64,000 nucleotides of DNA from Macrococcus lamae (GCF_004359545.1 NZ_SCWB01000003.1:62001-126000); one strand, 5' to 3'. Shown: positions 10,825 to 22,984, counted from the stretch's first letter. The notes: generated by a model not told the origin, from the sequence alone. Made by a program: numbers and translations.

Positions 10825-11178
10825 TTACAGCCATGTATTGCGGTAATCTTCTTCCTTGAATCCCAAAGTGATTTTACTGTCATTAACCGCTAATGGGCGT
10901 TTTACGAGCATACCGTCCGATGCCAGAAGATTCAACTTCTCGTCATAACTGAAGTCTTCCAGCTTATCTTTAAGATTTAGTTCACGGAACTTAGTCCCTT
11001 GACGATTGAACAGCTTATCAACATCGATGTTTGTCTGCTTGACAATACGATCGAATTCGCCTGCTGTCGGTGTGTGTTCTTTTAAATTAATCGGCTCAAA
11101 ACTCACACCATTTTCTGATAGAAACTGTCCTGCTTTCTTACATGTCGAACAATTGGAAATCTGAAAAAATTTAATCAT
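10825..11178 (-). CDS. ArsC/Spx-family protein (YusI-like)
   Basis: 117 residues with the thioredoxin-like ArsC/Spx fold. A CxxC pair (Cys10, Cys13 in SNCSTCKK) and the RPLAV segment typical of the family are present, the latter followed by a glycine-rich C-terminal strand. The start ATG 11178 follows ATGGAGG. Spx itself has a different context, and this length and neighbourhood (next to gcvH) resemble YusI of B. subtilis. Its reaction is unknown; it is more likely a thiol-redox or glutaredoxin-dependent protein than a true arsenate reductase, since no ars genes are nearby. Confidence 0.85.
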   Translation of the reverse strand: MIKFFQISNCSTCKKAGQFLSENGVSFEPINLKEHTPTAGEFDRIVKQTNIDVDKLFNRQGTKFRELNLKDKLEDFSYDEKLNLLASDGMLVKRPLAVNDSKITLGFKEEDYRNTWL

Positions 11179-11256
11179 GAAGAACCTCCATCTCTCTTTA
11201 TATGTTAATAGTATCAATATTTCACGAAGACGACAACGAACTTCTTAGGCGTACTG

Positions 11257-11286
11257 TTTAACCTTTAATATAGAATGGTATATAAT
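11257..11286 (+). promoter_or_regulatory. Probable promoter of thioredoxin-like gene
   Basis: TTTAAC (11257-11262) and TATAAT (11281-11286) are spaced by 18 bases, about 28 bases before the ATG of the next gene. Confidence 0.5.
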
Positions 11287-11314
11287 ATAATAAAATATGT
11301 AGAGGAGCATTACT

Positions 11315-11638
11315 ATGAGAACAATAAGCCAGTATGCAGAATTTGAGGAAATTATTAACCAGGATGAACAGATGATTGTTAAGTTCTTTGCGGATTGGTG
11401 CCCAGATTGTGCTAAGATGGATAACTGGATTGATCCAATCGTGGATGAATATCATGACATTACATGGTACAAAATCAATCGTGACCAAGTGCCGGAAGCT
11501 GCAACTGAAAATGACGTGATGGGCATACCAAGCCTTTTAATTTTTGAAAATGGTAAAAAGACTGCTCATTTACACTCAGCAAATGCTAAGACGCCGGAAG
11601 AAGTAAAATCTTTCCTCGCAGAAAATATTCGTCAATAA
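11315..11638 (+). CDS. Thioredoxin-family protein
   Basis: 107 residues covering one thioredoxin domain. The active site is Cys29-Pro-Asp-Cys32 (FADWCPDCAKM) rather than the CGPC of TrxA, and the cis-proline loop is GIPSLLIF. No signal peptide, so cytoplasmic. Ribosome-binding site AGAGGAG precedes ATG by 8 bases. It is monocistronic: it has its own promoter-like sequence and terminator. The CPDC motif suggests altered redox potential; the physiological substrate is unknown. Confidence 0.88.
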   Translation: MRTISQYAEFEEIINQDEQMIVKFFADWCPDCAKMDNWIDPIVDEYHDITWYKINRDQVPEAATENDVMGIPSLLIFENGKKTAHLHSANAKTPEEVKSFLAENIRQ

Positions 11639-11640
11639 TC

Positions 11641-11667
11641 AGAACTCCTGACTAAGTCAGGAGTTCT
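11641..11667. terminator. Bidirectional terminator
   Basis: A 12-bp perfect stem (AGAACTCCTGAC / GTCAGGAGTTCT) with a 3-base loop lies between the thioredoxin-like gene and the convergent nitroreductase gene. Confidence 0.85.
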
Positions 11668-11689
11668 TCATTTTCGTCCACCTATTAAT

Positions 11690-12229
11690 TTACCACTCAG
11701 TTAATAAGTTTAAATTCTTACGTTGTTTTGTAAGCATGTTGTCTGACATATCCGTTAAATAAACGAAACCGTAGATCATTTCATCCGGTGCAATACTGAG
11801 CGTGTCATTAAACCCCGGTGCAGTTAAAACTCCAGGTGTCTTAATGCAGCTGCCGACGCCTGCTTCATGTAAAACCAGTGATAAATTCTGCATGAATGCC
11901 CCAATCGCCAGTACATCTTCTAAAAACTGCTTCTGTCTTCGGTCATAGTTACCGACAACGACTAATAATCCACTTAATTTGCTAATTGTCTCAATTTGCT
12001 TCGCCTTTTTCTCAAGGTCATTTTTAAATGCATGGTCAGAAAATACTGCCGCAAATTCGGCTAATCTATCTTTCTTGATCCAGATGACTCGCCATGGCTC
12101 GCGCAGTCCATGATTCGGTGCATATGCCGCGAGTGTCACCGCTTCTTCTATAATGATATCATCAACAGTTGTATCTTGATCATATTGTTTACAGCTGCGT
12201 CTATTAATGATTGCTTCTTGTAATTCCAC
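11690..12229 (-). CDS. Nitroreductase-family FMN oxidoreductase
   Basis: 179 residues of the nitroreductase superfamily, YdjA/YfhC-like short subgroup. The N-terminal FMN phosphate-binding motif INRRSCKQYD and the segment YAPNHGLREPWRVIWI are typical. It probably uses FMN and NAD(P)H as a cytoplasmic dimer; the natural substrate is unknown. The start is GTG 12229. Its ribosome-binding site AGAGAGG is part of the descending arm of a long hairpin (12236-12278), so expression may depend on that structure opening or on transcription starting within it. Confidence 0.85.
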   Translation of the reverse strand: MELQEAIINRRSCKQYDQDTTVDDIIIEEAVTLAAYAPNHGLREPWRVIWIKKDRLAEFAAVFSDHAFKNDLEKKAKQIETISKLSGLLVVVGNYDRRQKQFLEDVLAIGAFMQNLSLVLHEAGVGSCIKTPGVLTAPGFNDTLSIAPDEMIYGFVYLTDMSDNMLTKQRKNLNLLTEW

Positions 12230-12235
12230 AGTAAA

Positions 12236-12278
12236 ACCTCTCTTTCAATTGATAACTATTATCAATTATAAGAGAGGT
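12236..12278 (-). promoter_or_regulatory. Long hairpin between aroD and nitroreductase gene
   Basis: A 19-bp stem with two mismatches and a 5-base loop. In the minus-strand RNA it follows aroD and ends in a short T run, so it can act as the aroD terminator. Its descending arm carries AGAGAGG, the ribosome-binding site of the next gene, so in read-through RNA that site would be sequestered. Confidence 0.7.
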
Positions 12279-12296
12279 GTCTTTTAAAGTAAATAT

Positions 12297-13022
12297 TTAC
12301 TGATAGATTTCAAGCAGCGACTTCAGCTGTTTCACATGCAGCTGTCCAGGAGCTGCCTCCTCGCCAATATGTCCATATGTCAATGATGAACCGAATGCCC
12401 CACCTGCAATTCGACTGAGCTTTCCTTGTTCTCCCATTGCAATTCCAACAATGTGGTTTTCACATTCCTGCTTTGTTTCATAAACTGCTGACAATAACTT
12501 CAGTACATCACGACCATCTTCAGGCATGACAGCCAGTTTGCTGTAATCTGCGCCGAGTCCTTGCATCCGGTTATATAATGCAATCAGTTCCTTGGAGCTC
12601 GGTGTATGTTCAAATTCATGATGCGAGATCAGCACTTGTGTATCATGCGCCCGAGCATCCTTAATCAATTTATCCATCAAGTCTTCATATAACAGAAGCT
12701 CAATATCAATAATATCAATTACTCCAGCTGCGAGTATTTCCTTGATAAGCTCGTAATAAGCATGCGGTTCTTTCCCTCCTTTACCACCCTGACCCTCTGT
12801 CCGGTAAGTGAAGATTAAAGGAAGGTCATCAAACTTCTCTTTCAGCATTTTCAGATCTTTGATATATTCGTCCGCCGTCAATTCTGCACATAAATCAGCA
12901 CGATATTCTATCATATCAATGTAAGATATATTTTCTAAAAGACGATTAACTGTTGATTCCCATTCACTATTGTTCGTACTTAAAGTCACTACTATCTTAG
13001 GAAATACATTACATTTATCCAT
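12297..13022 (-). CDS. aroD: Type I 3-dehydroquinate dehydratase
   Basis: 241 residues of the class I dehydroquinase TIM barrel. The Schiff-base lysine is Lys162 (DYSKLAVMP) and the general acid/base histidine lies in LISHHEFE (134-135). It dehydrates 3-dehydroquinate to 3-dehydroshikimate in the shikimate pathway. The ATG at 13022 follows GGAGGGACGGGTT. It stands alone without other aro genes, as in staphylococci, and is followed by the hairpin described separately. Confidence 0.94.
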   Translation of the reverse strand: MDKCNVFPKIVVTLSTNNSEWESTVNRLLENISYIDMIEYRADLCAELTADEYIKDLKMLKEKFDDLPLIFTYRTEGQGGKGGKEPHAYYELIKEILAAGVIDIIDIELLLYEDLMDKLIKDARAHDTQVLISHHEFEHTPSSKELIALYNRMQGLGADYSKLAVMPEDGRDVLKLLSAVYETKQECENHIVGIAMGEQGKLSRIAGGAFGSSLTYGHIGEEAAPGQLHVKQLKSLLEIYQ

Positions 13023-13173
13023 AACCCGTCCCTCCAGTCACATTAATCATATACCATTAAATCGATAAATGTAAACGGATAACATATGTGAAGAACTTGC
13101 TTTAATAAAGTGACTGCAGATGGTAAAGTGGAAAATGAAAAGTATATATCTTTAAAGAACAAGGAGGAGTTAA

Positions 13174-13608
13174 ATGTCTTATACTCATTTAGTCGATGAT
13201 GCAAGGCTCGACGCTTATTCAAAACTTATTGACACAATCGATACTCATATTCCAGCTGAGTTTGACCAAACAGAGGATTACGGTGGTATCAGCTATGTCG
13301 TGCCAAAAACTACTTATCCGCCCGGTTATCATTGCACGCCTGAAAAACCATTGCCATTTCTCTATGTCGTTGCACAGAAAAAACATATCGCCATTTACCA
13401 TATGGGTATTTATGCGGATGAATCACTGCTCACCTGGTTCCAGAAGGAATATGCGAAACGTGTACCGACTAAGCTCAATATGGGCAAAAGCTGTATTCGG
13501 TTCACGAACATTAAAAATATACCATATGACTTAATAGGAGAGCTGGCAGAGAAAATGACTGCTGACCAATGGATTGATCTATATACTGAAATGCTTAAGA
13601 AAAAATAA
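13174..13608 (+). CDS. DUF1801-family protein
   Basis: 144 residues matching the DUF1801 (YdhG-like) pattern: an aromatic-rich core with YGGISYVVP, LPFLYVVAQKKHIAIYHMG and the closing MGKSCIRFTNIKNIPYDLI. No catalytic motif that I can name. Ribosome-binding site AAGGAGGAG precedes the ATG. It is divergent from aroD and flanked by its own terminator, so probably monocistronic. Structural relatives suggest ligand or iron-protein-like folds, but the function is unknown. Confidence 0.8.
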   Translation: MSYTHLVDDARLDAYSKLIDTIDTHIPAEFDQTEDYGGISYVVPKTTYPPGYHCTPEKPLPFLYVVAQKKHIAIYHMGIYADESLLTWFQKEYAKRVPTKLNMGKSCIRFTNIKNIPYDLIGELAEKMTADQWIDLYTEMLKKK

Positions 13609-13610
13609 AA

Positions 13611-13636
13611 AACCATAACCTCAGACGGTTATGGTT
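13611..13636. terminator. Terminator between DUF1801 gene and ssrA
   Basis: A 10-bp stem (AACCATAACC / GGTTATGGTT) with a 6-base loop lies just after the DUF1801 stop and 7 bases beyond the tmRNA 3' end, flanked by A and T tracts on both strands. Confidence 0.8.
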
Positions 13637-13643
13637 AATTGTA

Positions 13644-14000
13644 TGGAGACGGCGGGAGTCGAACCCGCGTCCAAAGATCCTGCAATCGATACTTCTACGT
13701 GCGTAGTCGCATTATTAAAGTTTCACCATTAAGCTGACAATGGACAATCTACTTAATGACTAGCCCGATTAATCTCTTCTGTTCAGACTCCAGGCGGAAG
13801 TGAACAGCGTATCCTACTAAAGGTTGAACCTCTACATCAGGCACATAGGCGATGCTTGAGAGAGGTGCAGAGTGCGATTAGGCAGCTACTGCGAAGTTGT
13901 TAGTTTTGCCAGTTATTATAACTGTTGTGTTGATGACGAAGACAACCCTCCGGCACGCAATACCAACCCAAGTGACCCCTGTCGAATCCGTAACGCCCCC
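13644..14000 (-). ncRNA. ssrA: Transfer-messenger RNA (tmRNA)
   Basis: The 5' end GGGGGCG (14000-13994) pairs, with two G-U pairs, with CGTCTCC near the 3' end (13651-13645). The T-arm GCGGGTTCGACTCCCGC is canonical. The tag frame at 13910-13878 reads GKTNNFAVAA then TAA, a typical Bacillales degradation tag. The 3' CCA is not encoded: the genomic sequence after the discriminator A is TAC, so CCA must be added. It rescues stalled ribosomes with SmpB, encoded directly upstream. Confidence 0.97.
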
Positions 14001-14052
14001 TGGATAAAATATTATTATTTTTAACTAGCATACTATAATATAACAAACTCTT

Positions 14053-14083
14053 CTGTATGATTCAACTGTTATGAATCATACAG
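14053..14083 (-). terminator. Terminator-like hairpin after smpB
   Basis: A 12-bp perfect stem (CTGTATGATTCA / TGAATCATACAG) with a 7-base loop lies 10 bases after the smpB stop and upstream of ssrA. The T run is weak, so termination may be partial. Confidence 0.65.
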
Positions 14084-14092
14084 CAAGTCCGT

Positions 14093-14563
14093 TTAGTATT
14101 TCCCTTTCAGAGCACGGTCCATGTCCCGCTTTGCTTCTTTTTCTTTTAACGAATGTCGTTTATCATAATCCTTCTTACCTTTAGCAAGACCAAGCAGCAT
14201 CTTGCAGTAGCCGTTCTTGATATAGAGTTTAAGCGGTACAAGGGCGTAACCCTGTTCTCGTGTCTGGCCGAACAGTTTATCAATCTGCTTGCGCTTAAGT
14301 AATAGTTTACGTGTTCTCAGTGGATCGTGATTGAAACGATTTCCTTCTTCGTACGGTGCAATATGCATATTATAGACATACATTTCGCCTTGATAGACAC
14401 GGGCATAGGAATCCCGAAGGTTTGCACTGCCGCGTCTAATGGATTTGATTTCAGTTCCCTGCAGTTCTATTCCTGCTTCTATCGTCTCTTCTATTGTATA
14501 GTCATGACTCGCTTTTCTGTTCTGTGCGAGTGTCTTACCATCGCCTTTTGGCATTTGTTTCAC
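14093..14563 (-). CDS. smpB: SsrA-binding protein SmpB
   Basis: 156 residues. The core [19 protein letters not shown] and the basic C-terminal tail ([20 protein letters not shown]) that enters the empty mRNA channel are both present. SmpB binds the tRNA-like part of tmRNA and brings it to stalled ribosomes. It lies 2 bases after rnr and immediately upstream of ssrA, so its functional partner is encoded next to it. Confidence 0.97.
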   Translation of the reverse strand: MKQMPKGDGKTLAQNRKASHDYTIEETIEAGIELQGTEIKSIRRGSANLRDSYARVYQGEMYVYNMHIAPYEEGNRFNHDPLRTRKLLLKRKQIDKLFGQTREQGYALVPLKLYIKNGYCKMLLGLAKGKKDYDKRHSLKEKEAKRDMDRALKGKY

Positions 14564-14565
14564 CT

Positions 14566-16890
14566 CTATTTCTTCTTGCCACGTCCTGTGTTCTTCACGG
14601 CTTTTGATTTATAGAATGGCTTTTTATTACCTGTATTATTGCTGTTATTACTACGGCTGTTGTTTCTTCCTTTACCGCGACCTTTGCCACGCGACTTGCG
14701 GTCATCGCCGCCACCTTTTTTTTCAGTGCGTATGACTGTGCCACGTGATTTACGTTCTACCTGTATTGGTTCCATGCCGACGATGCTGAAGTCAATCATG
14801 CGTTCATCAATATTGACGCTAAGCACTTTAATTTTCACTTTATCGCCAATGCGGAATACTTTGCCCGTGCGCTCGCCAATCAGTGCCATCTGACGCTCGT
14901 CAAAGTTGTAGTAATCATCAGTCATGTTCGTATTATGAACCATGCCTTCAATTGTATTCTCAAGCTCAACGAACATACCAAAGTTTGCAACAGATGAGAT
15001 AATACCTTCGAATTCTTCGCCTACATGCTGCAGCATATACTCGGCTTTCTTCAGGTCATCTGTATCACGTTCAGCATCCACTGCACGACGTTCACGTTTG
15101 GATGTATGATCGCTTATTTCTACGAGCATCTCCTGCCACTTCTCCTGTGCAGTATCATCCATTGATTTTTCAATCAAGTACTTGCGGATCAATCGATGGA
15201 CGATTAAGTCAGGGTAACGACGTATAGGTGAGGTAAAATGTGTATAATATTCTGCTGATAATCCGAAGTGACCGAGTGACTGCTCTGAATATTTTGCCTG
15301 CTGCATACTGCGAAGCATGAGCGTTGAAATAACCATCTCTTCAGGTTTACCTTTAATTTCCTTTGCGATTGACTGCAGTGTCTTCGGATGAATGTTCTCA
15401 GTACCCCCACGAACGAGTATGCCGAAGTTCGCGATGAACTCAAAGAAGCGTTTAATCTTATCCGCTTTCGGTTCCTCGTGAATACGATAGATGAAAGGGA
15501 CTTTCATTTTGCTGAAGTGTTCTGCTATTGTCTCGTTCGCTGCAAGCATGAATGATTCAATAAGACGCTCACCTTTACCGCGCTCACGAATAGCAACATC
15601 ATATGGTATGCCATCTTCATTCACCAAGATTTTCGCTTCTTTAAAGTCAAAATCTACTTCACCGCGACGCTTACGCATAGACACTAAAATTTTATTTAGC
15701 TCCTCGGCATCTTCTATCATTGGCACAATATGTGCATATTTCTTGCGCAGTTCTTTATCGCCGTCTAGTATGGCATTGACATCACGATAGGTCATCCGTT
15801 CATCGGAATAAATGACACTGTCATATATTTCGTGACGAATGACATTACCTGATGAATCAATTTCCATTTCACAGCTCATAGTCAATCGATCTGCGTGTGG
15901 ATTCAGTGAACAGATACCGTTAGAAAGACGATGCGGAATCATTGGAATGACACGGTCTACTAAATAAACACTTGTGCCGCGTTCATAAGCTTCACGATTA
16001 AGCGCTGATCCCTCAGTGACATAGTGACTGACATCTGCAATACTGACAGTCAGAATAAAATTTTCGCCCTTGCGTTCAATACTAATCGCATCATCCAGGT
16101 CTTTAGCGTCTGCACCGTCGATTGTAATGGTCAGTTTGTCTCTCAAATCACGACGACCTCCGATTTCCGATTCGCTGATTTCATCAGGAACAAGCTCCGC
16201 TTCTTTAATAGCGTCAGGAGCAAAGTCTATGTTGATACCGTGCTGATAGATGATGGACAGAATGTCGACTCCCGGATCATTCTTGTGACCGAGAATTGCT
16301 GTCACATGGCCTTCCGGGTTGCTTGAACCATCTGGATAGGCTGTTAGTTCCACTAGCACCTTATGGCCTTCAACTGCTCCTAAGTTTTTTCCTTTAGGTA
16401 TGAAGACATCCTGCGTCAGACGTTTATCATCAGGCAGCACAAAGCCAAAATGCTTTGCTTCTGTATAAGTACCTACGACTTGAGTTATAGCCCGATTGGT
16501 GATTTCCTTGACCACCCCTTCTTCTCTGCCATCTCTGCCTTTAGAAACCTGAACAAGAACCGTATCTCCGTCCATCGCCTGATTAATGGCATTCGGCGGG
16601 ATGAAAATATCTTCAACGTCAGCTTCAGTCGGCCTGACAAATGCAAAGCCTTTTTTATTCTGACTTAAAATTCCTTCTACTTTATTGTTGCTAGGATCAT
16701 TAAAGATATATTTATCATTCTTAGTCCGTTTAATCTTACCTTTCTGTTCAAGATCAACGAGTGATTTCACCAGTTCCTTGAATTCATCAGCGGACGTTAA
16801 TCCCAGCGCTTGTTCAAGGTCTGTGATGGATGCAGCTTCACTTTTTCTTATCTGTAAAAATGCCAGTGCTGTCTGTTTGAAATCTTGCAT
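14566..16890 (-). CDS. rnr: Ribonuclease R
   Basis: 774 residues. Order of parts: N-terminal helix-turn-helix and cold-shock domains, RNB catalytic domain with [15 protein letters not shown] (metal-binding aspartates), S1 domain ([18 protein letters not shown]), then a long basic tail rich in Arg/Gly/Asn/Ser (about the last 60 residues). A processive 3'-5' exoribonuclease able to unwind structured RNA; it degrades mRNAs released by trans-translation. Context secG-est-rnr-smpB-ssrA is the standard Bacillales order. ATG follows AGAAGGGGGAAAA. Confidence 0.96.
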   Translation of the reverse strand: MQDFKQTALAFLQIRKSEAASITDLEQALGLTSADEFKELVKSLVDLEQKGKIKRTKNDKYIFNDPSNNKVEGILSQNKKGFAFVRPTEADVEDIFIPPNAINQAMDGDTVLVQVSKGRDGREEGVVKEITNRAITQVVGTYTEAKHFGFVLPDDKRLTQDVFIPKGKNLGAVEGHKVLVELTAYPDGSSNPEGHVTAILGHKNDPGVDILSIIYQHGINIDFAPDAIKEAELVPDEISESEIGGRRDLRDKLTITIDGADAKDLDDAISIERKGENFILTVSIADVSHYVTEGSALNREAYERGTSVYLVDRVIPMIPHRLSNGICSLNPHADRLTMSCEMEIDSSGNVIRHEIYDSVIYSDERMTYRDVNAILDGDKELRKKYAHIVPMIEDAEELNKILVSMRKRRGEVDFDFKEAKILVNEDGIPYDVAIRERGKGERLIESFMLAANETIAEHFSKMKVPFIYRIHEEPKADKIKRFFEFIANFGILVRGGTENIHPKTLQSIAKEIKGKPEEMVISTLMLRSMQQAKYSEQSLGHFGLSAEYYTHFTSPIRRYPDLIVHRLIRKYLIEKSMDDTAQEKWQEMLVEISDHTSKRERRAVDAERDTDDLKKAEYMLQHVGEEFEGIISSVANFGMFVELENTIEGMVHNTNMTDDYYNFDERQMALIGERTGKVFRIGDKVKIKVLSVNIDERMIDFSIVGMEPIQVERKSRGTVIRTEKKGGGDDRKSRGKGRGKGRNNSRSNNSNNTGNKKPFYKSKAVKNTGRGKKK

Positions 16891-16905
16891 GGGTTTTCCC
16901 CCTTC

Positions 16906-17646
16906 TTAGTTAGACCAGTCAAGTGACTCAAGATAACGATAATAGTCATCAAATAACTGTTCTTTTTCCTTATCAATTGTAATGACGTGACCTGAGTGCT
17001 CGTACCAGTGAATTTCTTTGTCATCACTTGATGTTTCTTCGTATATAATTGTAGCTGATTCCGAATTAATCATTGTATCCAGTTTGCCTTGTGCTACGAA
17101 CAGCGGTACATAGACATCTCCGACAGAGTCTCTGACACCACCTATTGTCTGCTGCAATTCCTCAAGAGTAGCCGTCGGATGAAACTGGCTCATCTCCGCG
17201 TCAATTTGAGAAGAATCCTTACCTTCACGTTTCTTATATTCGCGTGCATAGTCCAGTACACTTTCAAACATATTTCCTGTCGTCTTGATATGCATCGGAC
17301 TGCACATTGTAGCGACACCGATTACGTCACGATACAGACTGAGTTTCAATGCGAATACACCGCCTAGTGACAAACCAGCAACCGCTATATCTTTATACCC
17401 TTTTTCCTGTAAAAAATCATAAGCTTCGAGCACTTGGCGCCACCATACGTGGGGACTTGAGTCTAACAGTTCTTCAGGCGGTACACCGTGGCCTTCATAA
17501 TGCGGAGCATATGATGTATAACCTTTCTTTTGAAGAAAGCGACCGAGCTGTCTCACATCCGAGGAATTGCCTGTAAAGCCGTGTAGCAGTAAAACAGCAC
17601 GCTCACCTTCCTCAAAGAAAAATGGTTTTGGTAATTGAATTTTCAT
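16906..17646 (-). CDS. Carboxylesterase (Est30/YvaK family)
   Basis: 246 residues, alpha/beta hydrolase. The catalytic triad can be read as Ser93 (GLSLG), Asp190 (GKLDTM) and His220 (HSGHVIT), with the oxyanion loop [11 protein letters not shown] near residue 20. The start ATG 17646 is 9 bases after AAGGAG; a longer reading lacks a ribosome-binding site. Members hydrolyse short-chain esters in the cytoplasm; the true substrate is not known. It lies between secG and rnr, as in B. subtilis (yvaK) and staphylococci (est). Confidence 0.92.
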   Translation of the reverse strand: MKIQLPKPFFFEEGERAVLLLHGFTGNSSDVRQLGRFLQKKGYTSYAPHYEGHGVPPEELLDSSPHVWWRQVLEAYDFLQEKGYKDIAVAGLSLGGVFALKLSLYRDVIGVATMCSPMHIKTTGNMFESVLDYAREYKKREGKDSSQIDAEMSQFHPTATLEELQQTIGGVRDSVGDVYVPLFVAQGKLDTMINSESATIIYEETSSDDKEIHWYEHSGHVITIDKEKEQLFDDYYRYLESLDWSN

Positions 17647-17714
17647 TATTTCTAACTCCTTTATGACTTGCACATACTTCTATTGTATGGTTTTTGACAA
17701 GGAAATAAAATAAA

Positions 17715-17738
17715 AAAGTCCGGTTGTGACCGGACTTT
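17715..17738 (-). terminator. Terminator after secG
   Basis: A 9-bp stem (AAAGTCCGG / CCGGACTTT) starts 4 bases after the secG stop, followed on the minus strand by a T-rich run. Confidence 0.85.
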
Positions 17739-17741
17739 GTC

Positions 17742-17975
17742 TTATAAATTGAAATAAGTTAATGCCAGCATAATTAAGAAAAACAAGACTGACAAAACAA
17801 TTGTCGTACGAAGGAGTACCAGTTCGACACCGCGTGTCTTTTGTTTTCCGAATAACGTTTCAGCACCACCGCTGATTGCGCCGGATAAACCATTACTCTT
17901 ACCCTCTTGTAATAAAACGACTGTAATCAATCCGATACAAATAATGACCAAAAGTATCATTAACAATGTATGCAT
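17742..17975 (-). CDS. secG: Preprotein translocase subunit SecG
   Basis: 77 residues with two membrane segments (about 3-23 and 52-74) and the connecting loop [21 protein letters not shown], the SecG signature. It associates with SecYE in the membrane and helps SecA-driven export; secA itself is also in this window near 46.5-49 kb. Here it heads the block with est, rnr, smpB and ssrA, although a terminator follows it. Confidence 0.96.
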   Translation of the reverse strand: MHTLLMILLVIICIGLITVVLLQEGKSNGLSGAISGGAETLFGKQKTRGVELVLLRTTIVLSVLFFLIMLALTYFNL

Positions 17976-18047
17976 GGTTGGTCCTCCTACTCATAATCAC
18001 TTCTACTATTTTAACATGATTCAGTAAAAAAAGGAATAACAACTAAA

Positions 18048-18073
18048 AGAAGACACGGCGTCCCGTGTCTTCT
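18048..18073 (-). terminator. Terminator after eno
   Basis: An 11-bp perfect stem (AGAAGACACGG / CCGTGTCTTCT) with a 4-base loop follows the eno stop, with TTTTAGTT after it on the minus strand. Confidence 0.85.
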
Positions 18074-18082
18074 GAGCATTAA

Positions 18083-19417
<1,335 letters not shown>

Positions 19418-19453
19418 TTATATTATTGATGATTGTTGTCGATATAGCAACTT

Positions 19454-20988
19454 TTAAGATTTAGCGATGAGTGATTCGCCAGTCATTTCTTTCGGTTGTT
19501 CTACACCTAAAAGTTCAAGCAAGGTCGGCGCAAGGTCAGCTAATCTGCCACCGTCTCTTAAAGTGACTTCTTTGTCCGTTAAAATAACCGGTACAGGATT
19601 CGTTGTATGAGCAGTCATCGGATGGTCATCCATCGTCACCACTTCATCTGAGTTGCCGTGATCAGCTGTAATAATGGCACGTCCGCCAAGTTCCAGAATA
19701 CGGTCAACGACAGCGCCCAGGCATTCGTCCACTGCTTCAATCGCTTTGATTGTCGGTTCAAGCATTCCACTATGACCAACCATATCCGGATTAGCAAAAT
19801 TCAATAGGATTAAATCCAGATCTTCCTTGTTCAGTTCAGCAATCAGTGCATCTTTCACTTCATACGCACTCATCTCTGGTTTTAAATCATAAGTGGCCAC
19901 TTTTGGTGAATCAATCAGCACTCGACGTTCACCATCAAATTCATTGTTACGACCGCCGCTCATGAAATAAGTGACATGCGGGAACTTCTCAGTTTCAGCT
20001 ATTCTGAGCTGCTTCATTCCTTGATCTGCTACTACTTCGCCGATAGTGTTGACAAGATTTTCTTTTTCAAATACTACTTCAGCTTTAACATTATCACTAT
20101 ATTTTGTGAAAGTGACGAAGTTAATTCCCAATAGACGTTTGTCCATTTCAAATCCAACAAACTCCTCGTTAGTGTACACTTCAGATAACTGTGCTGCACG
20201 GTCTGGTCTGAAGTTGAAGAAAATCATAGAATCACCGTCGTTGACACCGGTATTCTCAGAACCTGCTTCAAAATCTTTTACAACAAACGGAACAACAAAT
20301 TCATCTGTCACACCTTCAGCGTAACTTGCTTTGACGCCTTCTGCAGCTGACTTGAACTCTTTACCTATACCATAAGTCATCGCTTCATAAGCTAACTGTT
20401 CACGTTCCCAGCGCTTATCGCGGTCCATGGCATAGTAGCGGCCGGATATAGAGGCAAACTGACCGACACCTAAGTTTTTGAACTGAGCTTCTGTCTCTTC
20501 AATGAACTGAAGTGCTGTCTCCTGACCAACGTCACGACCATCTAAGAAAGCATGGACATATACTTTGTTAACACCTTGATCTTTAGCAAGTTTCAGCAAT
20601 GCAAAGAGATGTTTATAGTGACTATGGACACCACCGTCAGATAATAAGCCCATCAGATGAAGTGCACTGTTATTTTCTTTCACATGTTTCATTGCTTTAA
20701 CTAATACGTCATTTTCAAAGAAATCGCCATCTTCAATCGATTTATTAATGCGGGTTAAACTCTGGTAGACTACACGCCCAGCACCGATGTTTAAATGCCC
20801 GACTTCAGAATTCCCCATCTGTCCGGCCGGAAGTCCGACGTCCAGTCCACATGCAATGAGCTGGTTATGTGGATATTCTTTATAATAGCGGTCAAAATTA
20901 GGTTTGTTCGCTTGAGCAACCGCATTACCTTTCACTTCATCACGACATGCAAAGCCGTCTAAAATAATTAATGCTGTCGGTTGGGTCA

Positions 20989-20989
<1 letters not shown>
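19454..20989 (-). CDS. gpmI: Cofactor-independent phosphoglycerate mutase
   Basis: 511 residues, alkaline-phosphatase superfamily. The phosphoserine region [18 protein letters not shown] (serine acting as nucleophile), the Mn-binding DGGVHSH and the C-terminal ADHGNSDEV motif are visible. It interconverts 3- and 2-phosphoglycerate without 2,3-bisphosphoglycerate and needs Mn2+. Its ATG overlaps the tpiA stop by one base (TAATG), so the two are translationally coupled. Confidence 0.97.
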
Positions 20990-21750
<761 letters not shown>

Positions 21751-21754
21751 TTAT

Positions 21755-22945
21755 TTATTTATCAGAAATTGCTTTAATACCTGGTAATTCTTTGCCTTCC
21801 AGATATTCAAGTGATGCACCGCCACCTGTTGAGATATGTGTGAATTTATCAGCAAAGCCGAGTTCCATTGCTGCTGCAGCAGAATCGCCGCCGCCGATGA
21901 TTGTTGTTGCATCTTCAAGCGCTGCTATCGCTTCACAAACGCCGATTGTACCTTGTGCGAAATTGCTCATTTCAAATACGCCCATCGGTCCGTTCCAGAC
22001 AACAGTCTTCGCACCGACGAGTTCTTTTTTGAACAGTTCGACTGTTTTAGGACCAATATCAAGTGATTCCTGGTCAGCAGGAATGGCGTCAACTGATACT
22101 TCTGTGATTTCACTATCATTTGAGAATTCTTTTGTTACTTTTCCGTCCACCGGCAAAATAATTTTGCCTTCACCGCGTTTAAGCAAATCTTTAGCTAAGT
22201 CGATCTTATCTTCTTCTAATAAAGATTTTCCGATTTCTTTTCCTTGAGCTTTCAGGAAAGTATATGCCATACCGCCGCCAATCAGCACTTTATCAGCAAC
22301 AGTCAGCAAGTTTTCAATAACGCCGATTTTATCAGAGACTTTAGCTCCGCCCAGTATTGCTACAAAAGGTCGTTCAGGGTTCTCAACGACACCACCGATG
22401 AACTTGATTTCTTTCTCCATCAGAAAGCCCGCTGCTGTTTCCAGATGAGATGCAATACCGACATTGGACGCATGAGCACGGTGAGCCGTGCCAAATGCAT
22501 CATTGACAAATACGTCGCCGAGAGACGCCCAGTATTTACCGAGTTCAGGATCATTTCCGCTTTCCTTCTTACCATCAACGTCCTCAAAACGCGTGTTCTC
22601 AACTAAGAAAACATCACCCGGCTTTAAACCTTTAACAGATGCCTCAAGATTTTCACCGCGAGTTTCTGTAGCAAAACCGACTTCTGTGCCTAACAGTTCA
22701 GAAAGGCGTCTCGCAACAGGCAAAAGAGATAAGTTCTTTTTATCTTCTTCTGTCTTCACTTTTCCTAAATGAGAGAAGATGACCGGGATGCCACCTTGTT
22801 CAACGATATATTTAATGGTCGGTACTGCTTCAACTATACGATTATCGTTAGTGATTTCTCCATCTTTCATTGGTACATTGAAATCTGCCCGTACGAGTAC
22901 TTTCTTGTCCTTAAGCTGTAAATCCGAAACAATCTTCTTAGCCAT
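21755..22945 (-). CDS. pgk: Phosphoglycerate kinase
   Basis: 396 residues. The N-terminal substrate domain ([14 protein letters not shown], with basic patch HLGKVK) and C-terminal nucleotide domain ([25 protein letters not shown]) are standard. It makes ATP from 1,3-bisphosphoglycerate. It starts the pgk-tpiA-gpmI unit; a strong hairpin separates it from gap, so pgk is either read by partial read-through from the cggR promoter or has its own promoter. Confidence 0.98.
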   Translation of the reverse strand: MAKKIVSDLQLKDKKVLVRADFNVPMKDGEITNDNRIVEAVPTIKYIVEQGGIPVIFSHLGKVKTEEDKKNLSLLPVARRLSELLGTEVGFATETRGENLEASVKGLKPGDVFLVENTRFEDVDGKKESGNDPELGKYWASLGDVFVNDAFGTAHRAHASNVGIASHLETAAGFLMEKEIKFIGGVVENPERPFVAILGGAKVSDKIGVIENLLTVADKVLIGGGMAYTFLKAQGKEIGKSLLEEDKIDLAKDLLKRGEGKIILPVDGKVTKEFSNDSEITEVSVDAIPADQESLDIGPKTVELFKKELVGAKTVVWNGPMGVFEMSNFAQGTIGVCEAIAALEDATTIIGGGDSAAAAMELGFADKFTHISTGGGASLEYLEGKELPGIKAISDK

Positions 22946-22984
22946 GTTAAATGCCTCCAGTTTTGATAGTAGATTATCATAAAA

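Noticed and set aside
10825-11178. Arsenate reductase call for the ArsC-like gene
   Set aside because: No ars genes are nearby and the length and context match YusI-like proteins of unknown reaction.
13066-13080. Possible CcpA cre site TGTAAACGGATAACA upstream of DUF1801 gene/aroD
   Set aside because: It deviates from the cre consensus at a key C position and neither gene is an obvious catabolite target.
14639-14893. Open frame on the plus strand opposite the rnr 3' end
   Set aside because: Its Arg/Leu/Pro-rich protein is the antisense reading of the basic RNase R tail, with no ribosome-binding site.
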